Positions 36,671-49,150 are shown, counted from the stretch's first letter. The stretch: DNA of 64,000 nt from Lanius collurio (GCA_020086605.1 JACBWW010000050.1:1762509-1826508), one strand, 5' to 3'. A program made the numbers and translations. The notes: generated from the letters alone by a model not told the origin.

Positions 36671-38177
36671 GGGCCTGCTCCTAAATCTGCCCATTTGTAA
36701 AGATCAGATTGAGGCTTCATCTTATGAAGAAAACCTCAGGAATGTGGGATTTGTGCAGACACTGTGTGAATATTCTACACTCACACTCTTTCTCCTGAAG
36801 CCAGTTTGTGTTTAACTACCTCAGGCTTGGCTGTAAATCCTATTTTTGTGCTGGAGCTTTTCTGGTACCTTTTCTCTGGTCCCTGCATTACTATTGCTAC
36901 TTCATATTCTGATGTTTTGGCATCTACCTTTGCAAACTGTTAAAAGTCAAGACTGCCTCATTGAGTTTGAAGGGCAGAGCAGTCCAGCACTGATTTTTCT
37001 TTGACATCTGCCTCATGAAATCGGCTCTATTGCTTCAATATGACTTATGGGCCATTTCAATTTGTTGGGACTCTGGTGGGGTTTTTTTCCATCGATGTGG
37101 AGGACTGCAGGCCATGCATGGCAATGAGGAGTTCGACCCAATCTGTGTAATAGGCTCAGGAGGTGGATTAGAGCAATATTATCAAACCATATCAATTTCT
37201 AGGCGGGTCCATTAATGAAGTTCGTGTGCCTGCTCTGTTTATAAGGCAGTGTTGTTTGGTGTGCCACAGATCATTTTCTGCATAACTGAAATGATTATTG
37301 CAGACGTGCAATCAATGAAATGTTCTTCCAATTGGCACACTTGATTTTCCTCGTGAAATTTTGTTCAGGCTTTAATGGGAACACATTTCTGGTCCACCCA
37401 GGCTCTGAGGACATCCAGTAAGGATACTGCAACAGTTCCTCAGGAAAGGAGCTGAGAATTCCAGTGGACCATGCTTTTGGAAAAAGGCAAAAGTGAGATG
37501 GGGATGTTGAAATAGGGGAATGGTTCGGAAGTGGAATAAATTTGCTGCCTTTATTGGCAGTGGTTGAGCACCAAACTTCAGGAAAATGAGACTGAATCGG
37601 GGGGAGGCCAGAGGCAGAGAACAAGAGTCAAACTTTAGAAACCACAATACAGAAGAAAAGATTGAAGTAACTGTAACTTCAGAAGAGAAAAGCCAGAAGG
37701 GAAACACGATGGCCCAACCTCCCAGCCTGTCTGTGGCTGCTGAGCAGTTTCTTCCCCACGTCAGGGCAAAAAGTGGGTTGGCTTGGATGGCAGCAAATGT
37801 AATCTAATAATACAGCTAAATTAGGCTTGTCATAGCATTTCTAACAGTTTGAAATATGTGTTGGAATAGATTTTCTAGAGAGATTATATAATCTCTCTCA
37901 CTAGATATTTTAAAGACCAAGGTCTGTATATCCAAGGGGAATACAGCAGAGATAGAGGGTTTGTAACCCTTCCTCAGTCCTTCCACACTTCTTTTCCTGC
38001 AGCACACCTCTTTGTACATACAAAAATCGCGTGTATTTTCAATTTTTGACATGCAGCATTTCTTTGTGATCTGTAAAGTTTGCTCATAGATGGTTTCACT
38101 TAAATAACATTCCAAGTTGGCTTTTCAGAAAGCCTTTTTCTGGGAATAGGAGTTGTTCTGTCCAGATATTTGTGAAT
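36671..38177. other. Unique noncoding sequence with a candidate conserved block
   Basis: 36,990-37,345 is non-repetitive with scattered retained CpGs and homeobox-like words, and could be a conserved noncoding element. A 20-bp palindrome is at 37878-37897. Nothing coding is recognised. Confidence 0.4.
37875..37904. repeat. Perfect 20-bp AT-rich palindrome in a longer imperfect one
   Basis: The centre 37878-37897 reads GAGAGATTAT followed by its exact reverse complement. CTAG occurs on both sides (37875-37878 and 37901-37904), with a small offset on the right. Confidence 0.9.
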
Positions 38178-38262
38178 CACAGAGTCATAGAATCCTAGAA
38201 TGGTTTGGGTTCAAGGGACCTTAAAAATCATCTCATTCTAAACCCCTGGACAACTCCCACTA
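38178..38262 (-). mobile_element. CR1 LINE 3' terminus (antisense, short)
   Basis: 'agagtcatagaatcctagaa', 'tggtttgggttcaagggacc' and 'caactcccactagt'. Only about 85 bp of the extreme 3' end, with an internal deletion. Confidence 0.88.
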
Positions 38263-41200
38263 GTGGAAAGTTGTCACTATACTGGTGAAGAAAGGAGAAA
38301 CTCTATTTCAGATTTTTGGAGGAGGGCTATGGCCTGGTCTATGCTGACCCTGTATTGTGTCTGCTACAGAGATAAAATAAATAGTAATTATATAATTAAT
38401 AATTATACAATTAATAATGCAGGTAGAATGAAGCATCAATCAAGTATAAATTTCCATGTTTTTATCTTGATGAATAAGATTTTTGCCTAGATAATAAAGT
38501 GAATTTCACCTGACAGTAAGATGGCAACCAACAATGTGTTGATGTCTCCTGGTTACTTACAGGTTACTGAGCTTTTTAGAACATCTTTTCAATATCTTTG
38601 TGTATTTTTCACTGAATTTAGTTTCCTTTCTCTGAGCACAAAAAATAAAATATTCAGTTGTAATAACAAATCCTCTGATGGCATGAAAACGTTATTAAAC
38701 AACTTCAATAACCTCAAGAAACATAAATGTAATATAGGAGAAACATTCCTTTACAAAAGTCGATTGGAAGTAGGGTTTTGATGCAATTTGTCAAATCCAT
38801 CTTGTTTCTAAAGCGTGATGGAAGTTAATATTGATTGCCATTTTAAAGCCCAGCTTGTGGGCTCTGTTCCACTCAGCTGCCAGCATTGTCATTCCCAAGG
38901 TTTATTTTTCCTGTGCTCTCAGATCACGGAGGCTACTGGAGCATGTTAGGGCTGATAATAATACAGCTGCTGATAAACAAAAGCTGTGAATATCAGCACA
39001 GAAAAATGAAGTGGAATAAGAAAATCTCTCTCTGTGTCTGGGCTGTGAACATATTAAGAGCACTGATCAAAATTTGTTTAGGGAAAAACTCCTGTAGTAA
39101 AAACAGCAATCTGCCCATGGTATCAGTTCTTTCTTTAATCTGCCAATAATAAATAATATCTGTCAATTATTTGATTTGAGATTTTGCCATCTGACCAATA
39201 GTATTAGAAATCCCAAAATTAAAACATTCATTATTACCTATCACTGTTGTTTTCAAGCATGAAATTTTACCTTAATGCCTTTAATTAAAAGGATTTATCT
39301 TTTGACACTTCTGTGTTTTCCCAAGGTCTCTCCCTGGAGGTGTCCTCACGATGCAGCTCTAAGAGTGGGGAAGTTATGCCAGACCCCTTTTTGTCATTGC
39401 CACGTTCCAGTGTCCCTGATTCCTGCAGAGCTGGAGCCCTGGTGCCTCAGACTCTTGGCTTTGTGGGCACAGGGACACAAGAGATGCTTCCAGAGCAGCA
39501 TCACTAACTCCAGCCTTACACTGAGCGTGCTGTGCAGGCAGGAGGACAAGCAGAGGCCAGAATTTGGTCCAGAATGCCAGAAGGACAGCAGATCCCAGAT
39601 TCTGAGGTACTGCAAACAGGTAGGGATGCTGCAAAACCTGTGGACCTGCAGGAATGCAGGAACAGGAGTTCCTTCTTCACCCACAGCTGAAAGCCCCGAG
39701 CCTTTCCTTCAGAGGAGGAATAAAAGATTCCCTGATAAAAACATCTCTGCCTCGTGCTGTCAGATGTCTTGATGTACTCAACACACTGCTACAAAGTGCT
39801 CAGAGTGCTGTTCTTCCCTTGAATTGCTGTTTTTCACAGGAAAGTTGCTCAGCTGGAAAATGTCTTGGCTGGCAGACCCTCAGGAGGTCAAGCAGCACAT
39901 CACTGTCGGGCCGAGTTACAGCCTCAGCCTCCTGCCTCCCCAGATCTGCTTTGGGGTTTTTTTTCATCCATCAGGATAGTTTTCTCCCTATCCTGGTGAG
40001 GCACAGAGCGCTGCAGTTGCCTGTGCAAGTGAAGGCTTTATTAGCACATCTCCTTTGCACTGTCTGCTGATTGATGGGGCAAACAACCCCAAACTCCACA
40101 TGGGTGCAAACTTTCTATCACTTCACTGCCCTCAGAGAAGCATCACCCTAAAAGGAAAGCTTCACGACATGATCTGTGTATGCATAAAGTGATTTATTTC
40201 AAAGGCACACCGTATTAGCAGTGCTTCCACCCATGTGCTCTTCCCCTGACAGAGACAAATTGCTATCTCAGCAGCTGGTCCTGCCAAGGCAATTTGCACT
40301 TGCTTTGCCAAGTGACAGGAAACTCCACTCTGTACCCTTGTCCCCCCTGAGTTGTCTTGTTAAAGCGTTTTTGGGCTGCAGGAGCCGATCTGCAGCAGCC
40401 AGCCGAGGCACTGGGATGATCAAAGGGTGAAAAGTAGTGAGGAATTTTCCTGCTGAAGCCAACTTTTAAACACCACCCCCCAGCCCATCATTTGCTCTGG
40501 ATGCTTAATCCTATTTAAATAACAACATGTCAAACATGCCCAGTCATCTGCTAGCAGGTGTCCCTGCTGAGATTTCCAGCTTGAAGTTTTCCTGCCTCTC
40601 GGTGCAAGGAATTTTTTTTCCAAATATTGACTTTTAGTTTTCAAGGTTACTGATGATGTGCTCAGGCACAAGAGTTGTTCAGCCCACATCAGGAAAAGAG
40701 GCACATCAAGAAGATGGATGCATTTATCAGGCAAATCATCTGGCTGGATATATACTTTTGGATTTACCTGTAAAACCTTGTTTGAATAAATCCCTGTTTT
40801 TCTGTAATTACCTGTGCAAACACTCATGAGCCCTTGCCTTTCAGCTCCTCAAAGAAGGAGCTCTAATTTATGATGTTTACACTGCAGTGTCTGTGTGCTG
40901 GCAACAAACAGGCTTCCATCTTCATCACCCCCGAGAAAAAAAATATCTTCTTAAATAACAGTGAGAATCCTACAGGATCAATTGTGTGACAGTGCCTAAC
41001 GTTGCCCTTCCAGCTCCAGGTGAGCCAATTACTGGGGGTATGGAAAAGGATGAACTTCAGGCAGCTCTGCTCCAACCTTTTGCTGCTGGTGGGAGAAAGG
41101 GAGGACAAAGCTGGATTTCTAGATCTGACCAAGTGACCTGAGCTGGCTGTTTTGGCTGTGACAGTGCTGGGGCTTACACATGCTGCCACAACTTCTTTCA

Positions 41201-42420
41201 GGACACCTATTCCATGATTTAATAACTCAGGTGCTTGCCATTCTGGGGCTGAACTAAGATTAGATGCTATGTTTGAGCCATTAGTCTGGCTCTTTATGTC
41301 CCAGGAGCAACAGTCCAACAGTGCTGTGAGAAACAATGGTGATTTTTTTTTTTTGAGAAAACAAGAACAACTAAATTAGTGCAAAAAAACCCCAACCTAG
41401 TCAACCAAGCAAGCAAAAAACTCACAAAAAACAAAACAGAAAAACTTGTTTTCTCCATGTACAGAGAATTTAAAAATCTTCAAAGCAGTAATAAATAAGG
41501 AGGGAGGAAAAGCAGTTAAATCAAATGTTTCTATGGTGCTCTCAGGTGAAAAGCTGACTTTGGCAGTGTTCAAAATGCTTGGTAACCTTTTGTCTAAATT
41601 CTTCACAACTGTAAAAAGAAAGAATAAAGTACTCAATCTGTTATCTTTTTTTTATTTTCTTTGCTAAATTAGGCCCAGAATAACTATTAAGTGTATTAAC
41701 TGTTCAGTGCAAGTTTATTCTCAAATTATTCTCACACATTTTGGGTTTAATTTTTATAGATGTGGGTTTTTTGCAGTGTTCACCACATCAGTCTCTGGCT
41801 TCCTGCAGTGTTTGTCATTCCAAACATACCACCTTCTCCTCAGGGCCTTGCCTGCTCCCTGGCCAGCCATCTGGAATGATTCTAGCCAAAGATAATTAAA
41901 ATAACAAATGGCAAACAGTGGAGAGCAAATAAGGAGTATTGAACCCCTGTCTGTGCAGGCAGGGCCGTGTTTGCACACGGGTGCAGATATTGGGACAAAT
42001 GGCTGTGGCCCTGGAGTTGTGTTTGCAGAACCTGGAGACAAGGAGGGTGTTGTGAAAACTGCTGGATGAGGGGCTGTGGATTTGAGCAGAGCAAATGCTG
42101 TGCCCAGGACAGCTCAGCTTGGCTGTCCCAACCCTTATTCCTAAAGATCCCTGTGTGGTCACTTTGCTTTGGGAATCATTGGAGCTTTGCCAGCTCCAAC
42201 AAGAACACTACCAGTTTTCATAATAACCTTTGGTCGATATCAGTCTTCATCTTCCAGGATTGTCTTTGTCAGCTGCTTCAATTAGATCCCCTTAATGTCC
42301 ACATTAATAAATGTTCTTTAGTAGGACAAAATTATATTCAGATGGGAAAATGTATTCAGTGTTACCGTTTAGATGTAATTCCACTGCAGCTTTTTGATAT
42401 CCACGGGTGCATTTCTGTGA
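38263..42420. other. Unique noncoding sequence, 4.2 kb
   Basis: No CR1 recognised. A short AT-rich repeat of ATAATTA/TAATTAT words lies at 38386-38419, and an A/T tract at 41343-41354. Frames at 39275-39772 (plus) and 40863-41336 (minus) have no recognisable domain. Confidence 0.5.
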
Positions 42421-42470
42421 TCAGAGAATCCCAGAACAGACTCAGAACATCCTGAGCTGGAAGGAGCCAG
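42421..42470 (-). mobile_element. Short CR1-like terminus (antisense)
   Basis: 'tcagagaatcccagaacaga' and 'gagctggaaggagcc' look like the reversed 3' end of CR1, directly abutting a sense CR1. The fragment is short, so this is a moderate call. Confidence 0.5.
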
Positions 42471-42922
42471 AGGAGAAGGTCCAGAGGAGGCACTGAGGTC
42501 ATCAGAGAGATGGAAAGGCTGGGGTAGTTGGGATTGTTCAGCCTGGAGAAGAGAAGCTTCAATATGACCTAATTATGACCTTCCTGTACCTAAAAGAGCT
42601 GACAGGAACCATGGAGAGAGACTGCTTACAAGGGATGGAGGGACAGGACAAGGGGCAATGGCTTCCCACTGCCACAGGGCAAGGTTAGATGGGATATTTG
42701 GAAGGAATTCTCCCTTGTGAGGGTGGGCAGGCCCTGGCACAGGGTGCCCAGAGAAGCTGTGGCTGCCCCTGGATCCCTGGCAGTGTCCAAGGCCAGGTTG
42801 GACAGGGCTTGGAGCACTCTGGGACAGTGGAAGGTATCTCCACCCATGGCAGGGGGTGGCACTGGATGGACTTTAAGGTCTCTCCCAGCCCAACTCAAAG
42901 CATTCCATGATTCCGTGATTCA
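42471..42922 (+). mobile_element. CR1 LINE 3' end (sense, about 450 bp), left border of duplication copy A
   Basis: 'gttcagcctggagaagagaa', 'cttcccactgccacagggca', 'gcaggccctggcacagggtg' and 'ggtggcactggatggacttt', ending in 'cattccatgattccgtgatt'. The sequence after its 3' end is repeated after the CR1 at 49772. Confidence 0.96.
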
Positions 42923-43232
42923 GGTATCCATGCAGTCTGCATGCTTGTGAAAAAGAATGTGATCAGGTCAACATTAAAAAGTTAAATCATTCACAGAGAA
43001 ATAAAACAACTTTCTGAGACTTTCATAATGGTTTCCAGGTCAAGAGTCATGAAAGATTGACTCGTGGAAGAAATTTTTCATTCTTATCTTAAATTCTTTT
43101 TCCATGTTGGACAGAACTCCTGGCAGCCTGTTCTTAAGTGTAAATGGATGTAACTTTCCAAAACTTCAAAAATGTCTCACTGATTATCAATAGCTGAGCT
43201 TTTATTAATGTATGGTGAATTGAAGTTTCATT
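42896..43232 (+). repeat. Segment duplication, copy A (partner at 50036-50372)
   Basis: From 42901 to 43232, 332 bases match 50041-50372 at a constant offset of 7,140 with four mismatches and no indel: one at 42976 and a run of three at 43111-43113. It spans the last 25 or so bases of a CR1 and about 310 bases of non-CR1 sequence, and ends just before another CR1 fragment. The adjoining CR1 bodies are far more different from each other than this segment. Confidence 0.97.
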
Positions 43233-43250
43233 TTCTATGATCACCAGCTC

Positions 43251-43358
43251 TGAAAGTCTTCAAGAACTTGTTGATGTGGTAGTTGAGAACATGATTTCAT
43301 GTTGAATGTGGTGGTGGTACTGCATTGGTGAAGTCTTTTCCAACCTCAATTATTCAGG
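43251..43358 (+). mobile_element. Degraded CR1 LINE 3' end (sense)
   Basis: 'tcttcaagaacttgttgatg', 'gagaacatgatttcatgttg' and 'aagtcttttccaacctcaat' follow the order of the CR1 end at 36550-36665 but with many changes and a deletion. It is an old copy lying right at the downstream edge of duplication copy A. Confidence 0.7.
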
Positions 43359-46300
43359 TAAAGAGAGAACACATGAACTCTCGTGTCATCTCTTTCATAC
43401 TCTTTCACTTATTTTGCAAATCCTGTGGTGTTCAACCCAAAATACACTGGTGAATTTTCTGTATTAAAACCAGCAGCATGACGGGTGAAGGGGAAAATGT
43501 TTATAAATAGAAAAGCAGTGTTGTAAACCAGGACTAAAGTGGGTGTAATGTCTGCCTCACACCAGCACCTGGGGCAGGCCTGCCCCCTTTTCTAACCTGC
43601 AGAACTTGTTAAAAGTTTGGTAAGTAACTGAAGGTAATTTAAGTCAATAATCTGGTCCTTGTTTGACAGCTTTGGTATTGGATAAATATTCATACCCTCC
43701 TTCAAAGCTGATTCCTCTTTATTCTTCCGAGGGTGAGAGCCTCATTGCTAATCAGTACACTATTCCTTCTTCTAACTTGTGGCAAATGAATCTCAGCCAG
43801 TGGTTTAAATTGAAATTTTTAGCTGCCAGTCAAGACAGGTCAAATGGGAAAATAAAAAAAATTAGGCTCACTGACTAAAAAGAACAAATATCTCTATGCA
43901 TCCACCTGTGGCTCCATGTATTCTCTTGGATGTTAACTCCATGCAGATGGCAACTATTCACGTGGCTTTCCTATCTTAAGGAGTTATTTCAGTTCAAACA
44001 AAATAAATGCTTTTAAAATGCCATCCACTCACTGCAATTTACTCTGCCAGCAGGTTAAAATACCTCTAAAATGAATATTCCACTTCAGACTGGGATTTTT
44101 GATGACTAAAGTGACTCAACTGTGTCTGCAGCAACTGCCTCCACCGTTTCTCTGGGAAAAAAAAAACCTGACAAAACAACCAACAGCCTTGATATGGAGA
44201 GAAACCTCAAATTTATTTACAGAGCAGCAGGAAATACAGGCCCTAAACACTGAGGGCACCACATGCAGGATGCTTCACAAACAGAAATAAAGAGTAGCTC
44301 TTGTCCCAATGAATTTTGAGTTGATGACTGCACCAAAGGCTCGAGGAGAAATAGAAGCACAAAGGTCTGCTGGTTGCTGTAAGGGCCTGGAGGGGGTTAT
44401 TGGCAAAAGGAGGGTTAGAAGGCTCTCCAGTGTCCCCCAGCACTACTTAAATCAATAAGTGCTGGGTTGCAGCCTCCAGGTGCTGCTAATGTGAGGCATT
44501 GAAAACAATTCCAGCTGCATGATAACCTCTGATATTCTGAACTGGGCCATTTTATCTCTTGGAAACACCTTTCCCAGCTCAGAGAATTATGGAGCACTTG
44601 CCCTTAAAGCCTTGGTAATTGCTGCAGGTAACACCTTGGATAACTCAGCTCTGGGTTTGCAGAGCTCCTAAATGTCCCTCGTGGAGTAATACAGGGAAGG
44701 GAGGTCACGGTGCCAACACAGGGACATTTATCTAACAAAGGCGGCATTTGATATTGCACCTCACTTTTTGTTCTCACACTGGAAGGCAAGGACAAAGGAC
44801 ACTCAAAAATGACAACCTTTTTAGAGTTAATAGATGTAGGTGGCTCTCAGAACATAAAATGCTTTGCTGAGATCTGAAAGCTCCTCTGACACATTTTTAC
44901 CTCTAAACATTGGAATTATCAGACTGAAATCAGAGAAGTCATTAATTTACAGTGGCAGACATAGGAATGCCAGCAGAGACAGGAGCATCCCTGTCACCAG
45001 GCAAGCGTGGATGCAAATGGCTCCTCTAGATACATTCAGCTTTTCCTATTTTTTTTTTTCCATCAATAACCCAATCTCTCTTCCCATGTATCGTTGCAAC
45101 AAAAGCTTCTGGAGACAGACGTGCTGCCCTGAGTTATTCCCTGACTCTGGCTTTTCTGCTTTAATGCTGGAGCCCTGAAAAAGCAGAAAAGGATTTTGAC
45201 AATTGAAGTTGCAGGCGGGTTTGCTCTCAGTGTAATTTACTTGTTCAGATAAATGTCTTTTACACTCGGGTAATTTCTTTGCATTGTGCGTGTTATTCAT
45301 AGTTGAGTGAAGTTGAAAATCCTAAAAGATGCTTTAACTTGGCTCTTTCTACTTGGAATTGCTTAAGAAATGCTTATGGGATTATTGTTTTGCCTTGCTT
45401 TTTACTCAGTCAGTCTCAGTTGGAAGAAAGCAGCTACACGTGAAAAAAAGGAAGGCAAAATCCCCAAAAATATCCTGCAGCAAACCAAGATAGCTTATTG
45501 GGGATTGGGATATTTGAGCAGGGCTTGAAGAGGGCTGTGTTATGCTCTCTGATGGTATTTGAGGGGAATTTGGGGATGAGATAGACCGAAGACCAGAACC
45601 ACACCACTCAGGAACATTAAATTTATAATTTATCAGATGGGATAGGCAGGGCAGGTGGTCTGTGATTTCTGTGATAAGGTCTCTGCTGCATGACTTTCAT
45701 CCTCGGACACTCAGAGATTTCACACTCCCCAGTCCTGCCCCTGTCCCTGCCCCATTTGGGGCCAGCACCAGGGACCCAGGGGACAGGAATGCACATCCCA
45801 CTGCCAGATGTGTCCATTCCTGGGATGCAGCCCCGCTCCTGTGCTGTGGGCTGGGACTCCTCCCTGACATTTGAAGTCTGTGTCGAGACAGTCCCACAAG
45901 GGGCAGGTTGTTCCCTGTTTAGTGCTTTATAACTTGGCTGGTTGGCCAAGATCTCACAGACCTGGGCCAAGCACTCTGTTCCCACCCCACATGAGCCAAA
46001 TCCTGCTGTATTTGGGTCGCTATCACCCTTTAAACCCTTGCCCAATATCTATTAGAAAGTTCTAGAATTCCTAAAACCTACCTGAGTCATTGCAGCAAGG
46101 CAGGCACAGTCCAGAGCTTTTGGGTAGGTTTTCCCCACAAAAATTATCAGTGTTTTTCCTTCCCTGCACATGCCAGAATCAACCCATGAGCTGGAGCTGG
46201 ACAAGTGTGGCCAAGGTCTCAGGAATCTGAGCAATGCTTTCAGGGGAGGTTCACCCCCTGACAGCACTTTATTACCCTTACCAATTACTTGGAAGAGAGA

Positions 46301-47231
46301 ACTCAGTTGGTAGAGGGGGAAATAAAAGACACACAATACAAAGAGTAAAGAGGCAAGGTTGACAGAGAGCTGATAAAAATGTAACCTTCATTTTTCAGTC
46401 GACTGAGCCACTGCAAACAACATGTATTTTAACAGAGCCAAAGGAAAGGTCTTGCATTTTGTGGTAAAAACCCACTAAAATATCCTGCTGATAGCAGCAG
46501 ACTCAACATCAGAGGAAATATTTACAGCAAAAGGGAGGTTTTGTGTTTTTTTTTTTTCCTAGACACTCGATGGGATTTGATGAAAGAAACTAATTCAGGG
46601 AAGTTTTGTGTCTTATGCTCCTTAGGACCTCAAAATCAACAAATCTTTTTCAAAGGGCTATGATAGTGTTTGTGAGGGGAGTCTTGCACAGGTGAAAGAA
46701 AGTTGAGTTGAACAGAAGGTTTCCTCTAAAGAAATTACCTCACTTAGAAACAAACCAACCCCAAAATACAAAGAGGCAAATTATTGTATAAAATAACCAT
46801 AATAATAATAATTTGCTGATTTTCTGTCAGTCTGGATCAGATCAGGAGATGGGGGCAGGGTGATTATATTTTGAAAACTTAGCAAAGGCATTAAACTGAC
46901 CTATTTTGTTTTTCAGAGCTGGAAACTCCATGAAAAACCCCTTTAGCTCTGAGGGAAATACAGGTCTGATTCTGCCAGGTGTCGAGCCTGCTCTCTACTC
47001 CTCAGAAGACCTGAAGTCATGAATGACTTGTCCAGTGCTGTGGTGAAAGTGAGTCCTTCATTGCTGGTAGTCCAGGTCAGAAATGGGAGGCAGGTGGAAA
47101 CAAAGCAGTTTAAAGATGGTCTTTAATTACAGAACTTCACAGAAAGGACAAGGAAAGCCTCTCCTTCCTCTGCACCAGCCTTTGAGTTTGGGGCCCTTTG
47201 GAAAGATTAGACCCTGTATGTAGAGTGTATC
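43359..47231. other. Unique noncoding sequence, 3.9 kb
   Basis: No CR1 or LTR recognised. 44,990-45,310 is non-repetitive, has an octamer ATGCAAAT (45011-45018) and retained CpGs, and is a candidate conserved element. A T-tract lies at 45051-45060, another at 46546-46557, and an (ATA)n run at 46796-46811. Confidence 0.45.
46796..46811. repeat. (ATA)n microsatellite
   Basis: About five perfect ATA units. Confidence 0.85.
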
Positions 47232-47348
47232 CTAAGCTGGACAGGGCTTGGATAGGGCTTGGAGCAAGCTGGGATAGGGGAAGTTGTCCCCACCCATGGC
47301 AGGGGTGGGACTGGATGGGCTTTGAGGTCCTTTCCATCCTCTGTTCCA
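47232..47348 (+). mobile_element. CR1 LINE 3' end (sense)
   Basis: 'gctggacagggcttggatag', 'cccacccatggcaggggtgg' and 'gctttgaggtcctttccatc', ending at a worn terminus. 'acagggcttggatagggctt' shows a small internal duplication. Confidence 0.92.
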
Positions 47349-48417
47349 ATCATCAGCCACCAGAGCCTGCCGGGGACAGCTCCATTGAAACCAGTGGAAA
47401 AACCCCTTTTGGATTCAGGGCCTTGAGTCCATTCCTGTCTGTCCCCAGGAGGTACCTACCTACTGCTGCTTCTGACTTCACACTCTGAGCATCTTAGAAA
47501 ATGGGCTCTGAAACCATAATTTTCAAAAATTTTTAAACGTTTTTACTCTTTTAAAGGCATCTTCATGAGAGCGTTGCAGGTAAGTATTGATGCAAAATGG
47601 GCTAGAGCAGAAAAATCCTTCAGCTTTCTCTCACAAGTGTGTGGGAAACTCTTCTTTCACATGCAGCCTAAGGAAAACAGGATATTAAATAAACTACTTC
47701 TCTGTCCTTGCACCTGTTGTTTTTCACTGTATTGTTTTGGGAACACTAGACATGCTTTGGAGATGGGTGTCTTACCATCCAACCTATCACTTTTGAGAGT
47801 TGGTGGGTCGAGGCTAATCATGAATTTTCTCTAGTGAACTATGTTATCAAAGGTAGATTTTTCATCAAAGTTCACTTTGGTTGTTTGTTCCTGACCTAAG
47901 TCTGCAGTCTCTTTTCCGCCGCTGTCTGAGCTCTACAGTGACAGGCAAGGCCCTGACAACAAAATCTCCTCACTCCACGCCATTTGGGGCAACATGCCAG
48001 AGTTTTTTGAGGTTGTAAAACTTCAGTGTTAACACCTTCATTAAAAAAGAAGTCAAGCTGCTTTTGTTTACTGTTAAAGACCAGTCCCCTTCTGCTCTCA
48101 TACTCAACTTCTGCTCTGCAGTGAAACAAACCTTTTCTGAACCTTCTTACTGGGCTTTTTACATCTATCTGTGGTATCAGGCGATGGTACCTGGCCTACT
48201 TTCATCTGCAAGGCATCATTTTCACAGCCACAGCTCCCAGTCTGGATATTTTTCATGATTTGCTGTGTGTGTACCTTTGCTTTTACAGCTGGACAGTGGT
48301 GCCAGGAAACAGAAAAGGGGAAAAGGAGGAATTGGGAAAGGGAGGCTGGTGGTGAGGAAATGGGGAGAAGGGAGGTGCCCACCACAACCTCCCCTGAGCT
48401 TCTGCTGGGCTTTCATA
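47349..48417. other. Unique noncoding sequence
   Basis: Nothing recognised. Confidence 0.6.
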
Positions 48418-48522
48418 GAGCAGCCTGGGCTGGTGGAAGGTGTCTCCACCCATGGCAAGGGGTGGAACTGGATGGGCTTTAAGGTCCCTTCCAGCTCAAG
48501 ACATTCCCAGATTCTCCAATTC
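48418..48522 (+). mobile_element. CR1 LINE 3' end (sense, short)
   Basis: 'gagcagcctgggctggtgga', 'ggtgtctccacccatggcaa' and 'ttaaggtcccttccagctca', ending in 'cattcccagattctcc'. Confidence 0.92.
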
Positions 48523-49009
48523 TGCCATCAGTTCGGTGACTGTAGCCATTAAATACTGGAATTTCCTGAGTGCTGGTGTATAAAATCCAGACTTTTTTTC
48601 CAGCTGAAGGTCAAAGACTTTTCAGTTTTAACTCCACACTTTTACTCAGTTTATGGTATTATTCAGATTAGGATGCTACTTCTTTTGTTGGTCATTTTAA
48701 GGATCTATCTACAGATTGACTACAACATGAGAATCCTTTGGCAGAGCCATAAATTTCCAGGAGTTTAACATTCATAGCTGGCAAATACAGGAAAACCAGC
48801 TCAGATGAATTATCCTTTTCCTCTGGCTGTGCCTGTGACCATGCACACCTGCACACAGCTGCAAAAAGCCACAGGTGCGTTAAGAAACCTCCTACTCCTA
48901 ATTAACTCAGGCTGCTTGACAACATTAACCACCTCTTCCAACTCTTCCATCTTCAGGTGGTTGTAACTGGGGTTCTCCCAAATATTCCAGGGAATGATCA
49001 TGGCCCCAA
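48523..49009. other. Unique noncoding sequence
   Basis: Nothing recognised. Confidence 0.6.
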
Positions 49010-49150
49010 GGCTGCCAGATCTCCAGGAGCATTTGGGTAACACTCCCAGGGATGCCCAGGGTGGGATTGTTGGGGTGTCTGTGCAGGGCCAGGGGTTGGA
49101 TTCCATGATCCTGGTGGGTCCTTCCAATTCAGGATATTTTGTGAGTCAAT
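49010..49150 (+). mobile_element. CR1 LINE 3' end (sense, another subfamily)
   Basis: 'gtgggattgttggggtgtct', 'gtgcagggccaggggttgga' and 'gatcctggtgggtccttcca', ending near 'tattttgtgagtc'. These blocks belong to the CR1 group that ends in the 'gggattgttggggtgtc' version. Confidence 0.85.

Noticed and set aside
39275..39772. 165-codon plus-strand frame
   Set aside because: No family resemblance, and other frames overlap it on both strands.
40863..41336. 157-codon minus-strand frame
   Set aside because: No family resemblance; composition typical of chance frames in this window.
42421..43358. Duplication explained as a simple CR1 3' transduction
   Set aside because: A transduced flank should come with a matching CR1 body, but the two CR1 bodies differ far more than their flanks.
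45623..46045. 140-codon minus-strand frame
   Set aside because: No recognisable domain; lies in a locally GC-richer patch with low stop density.
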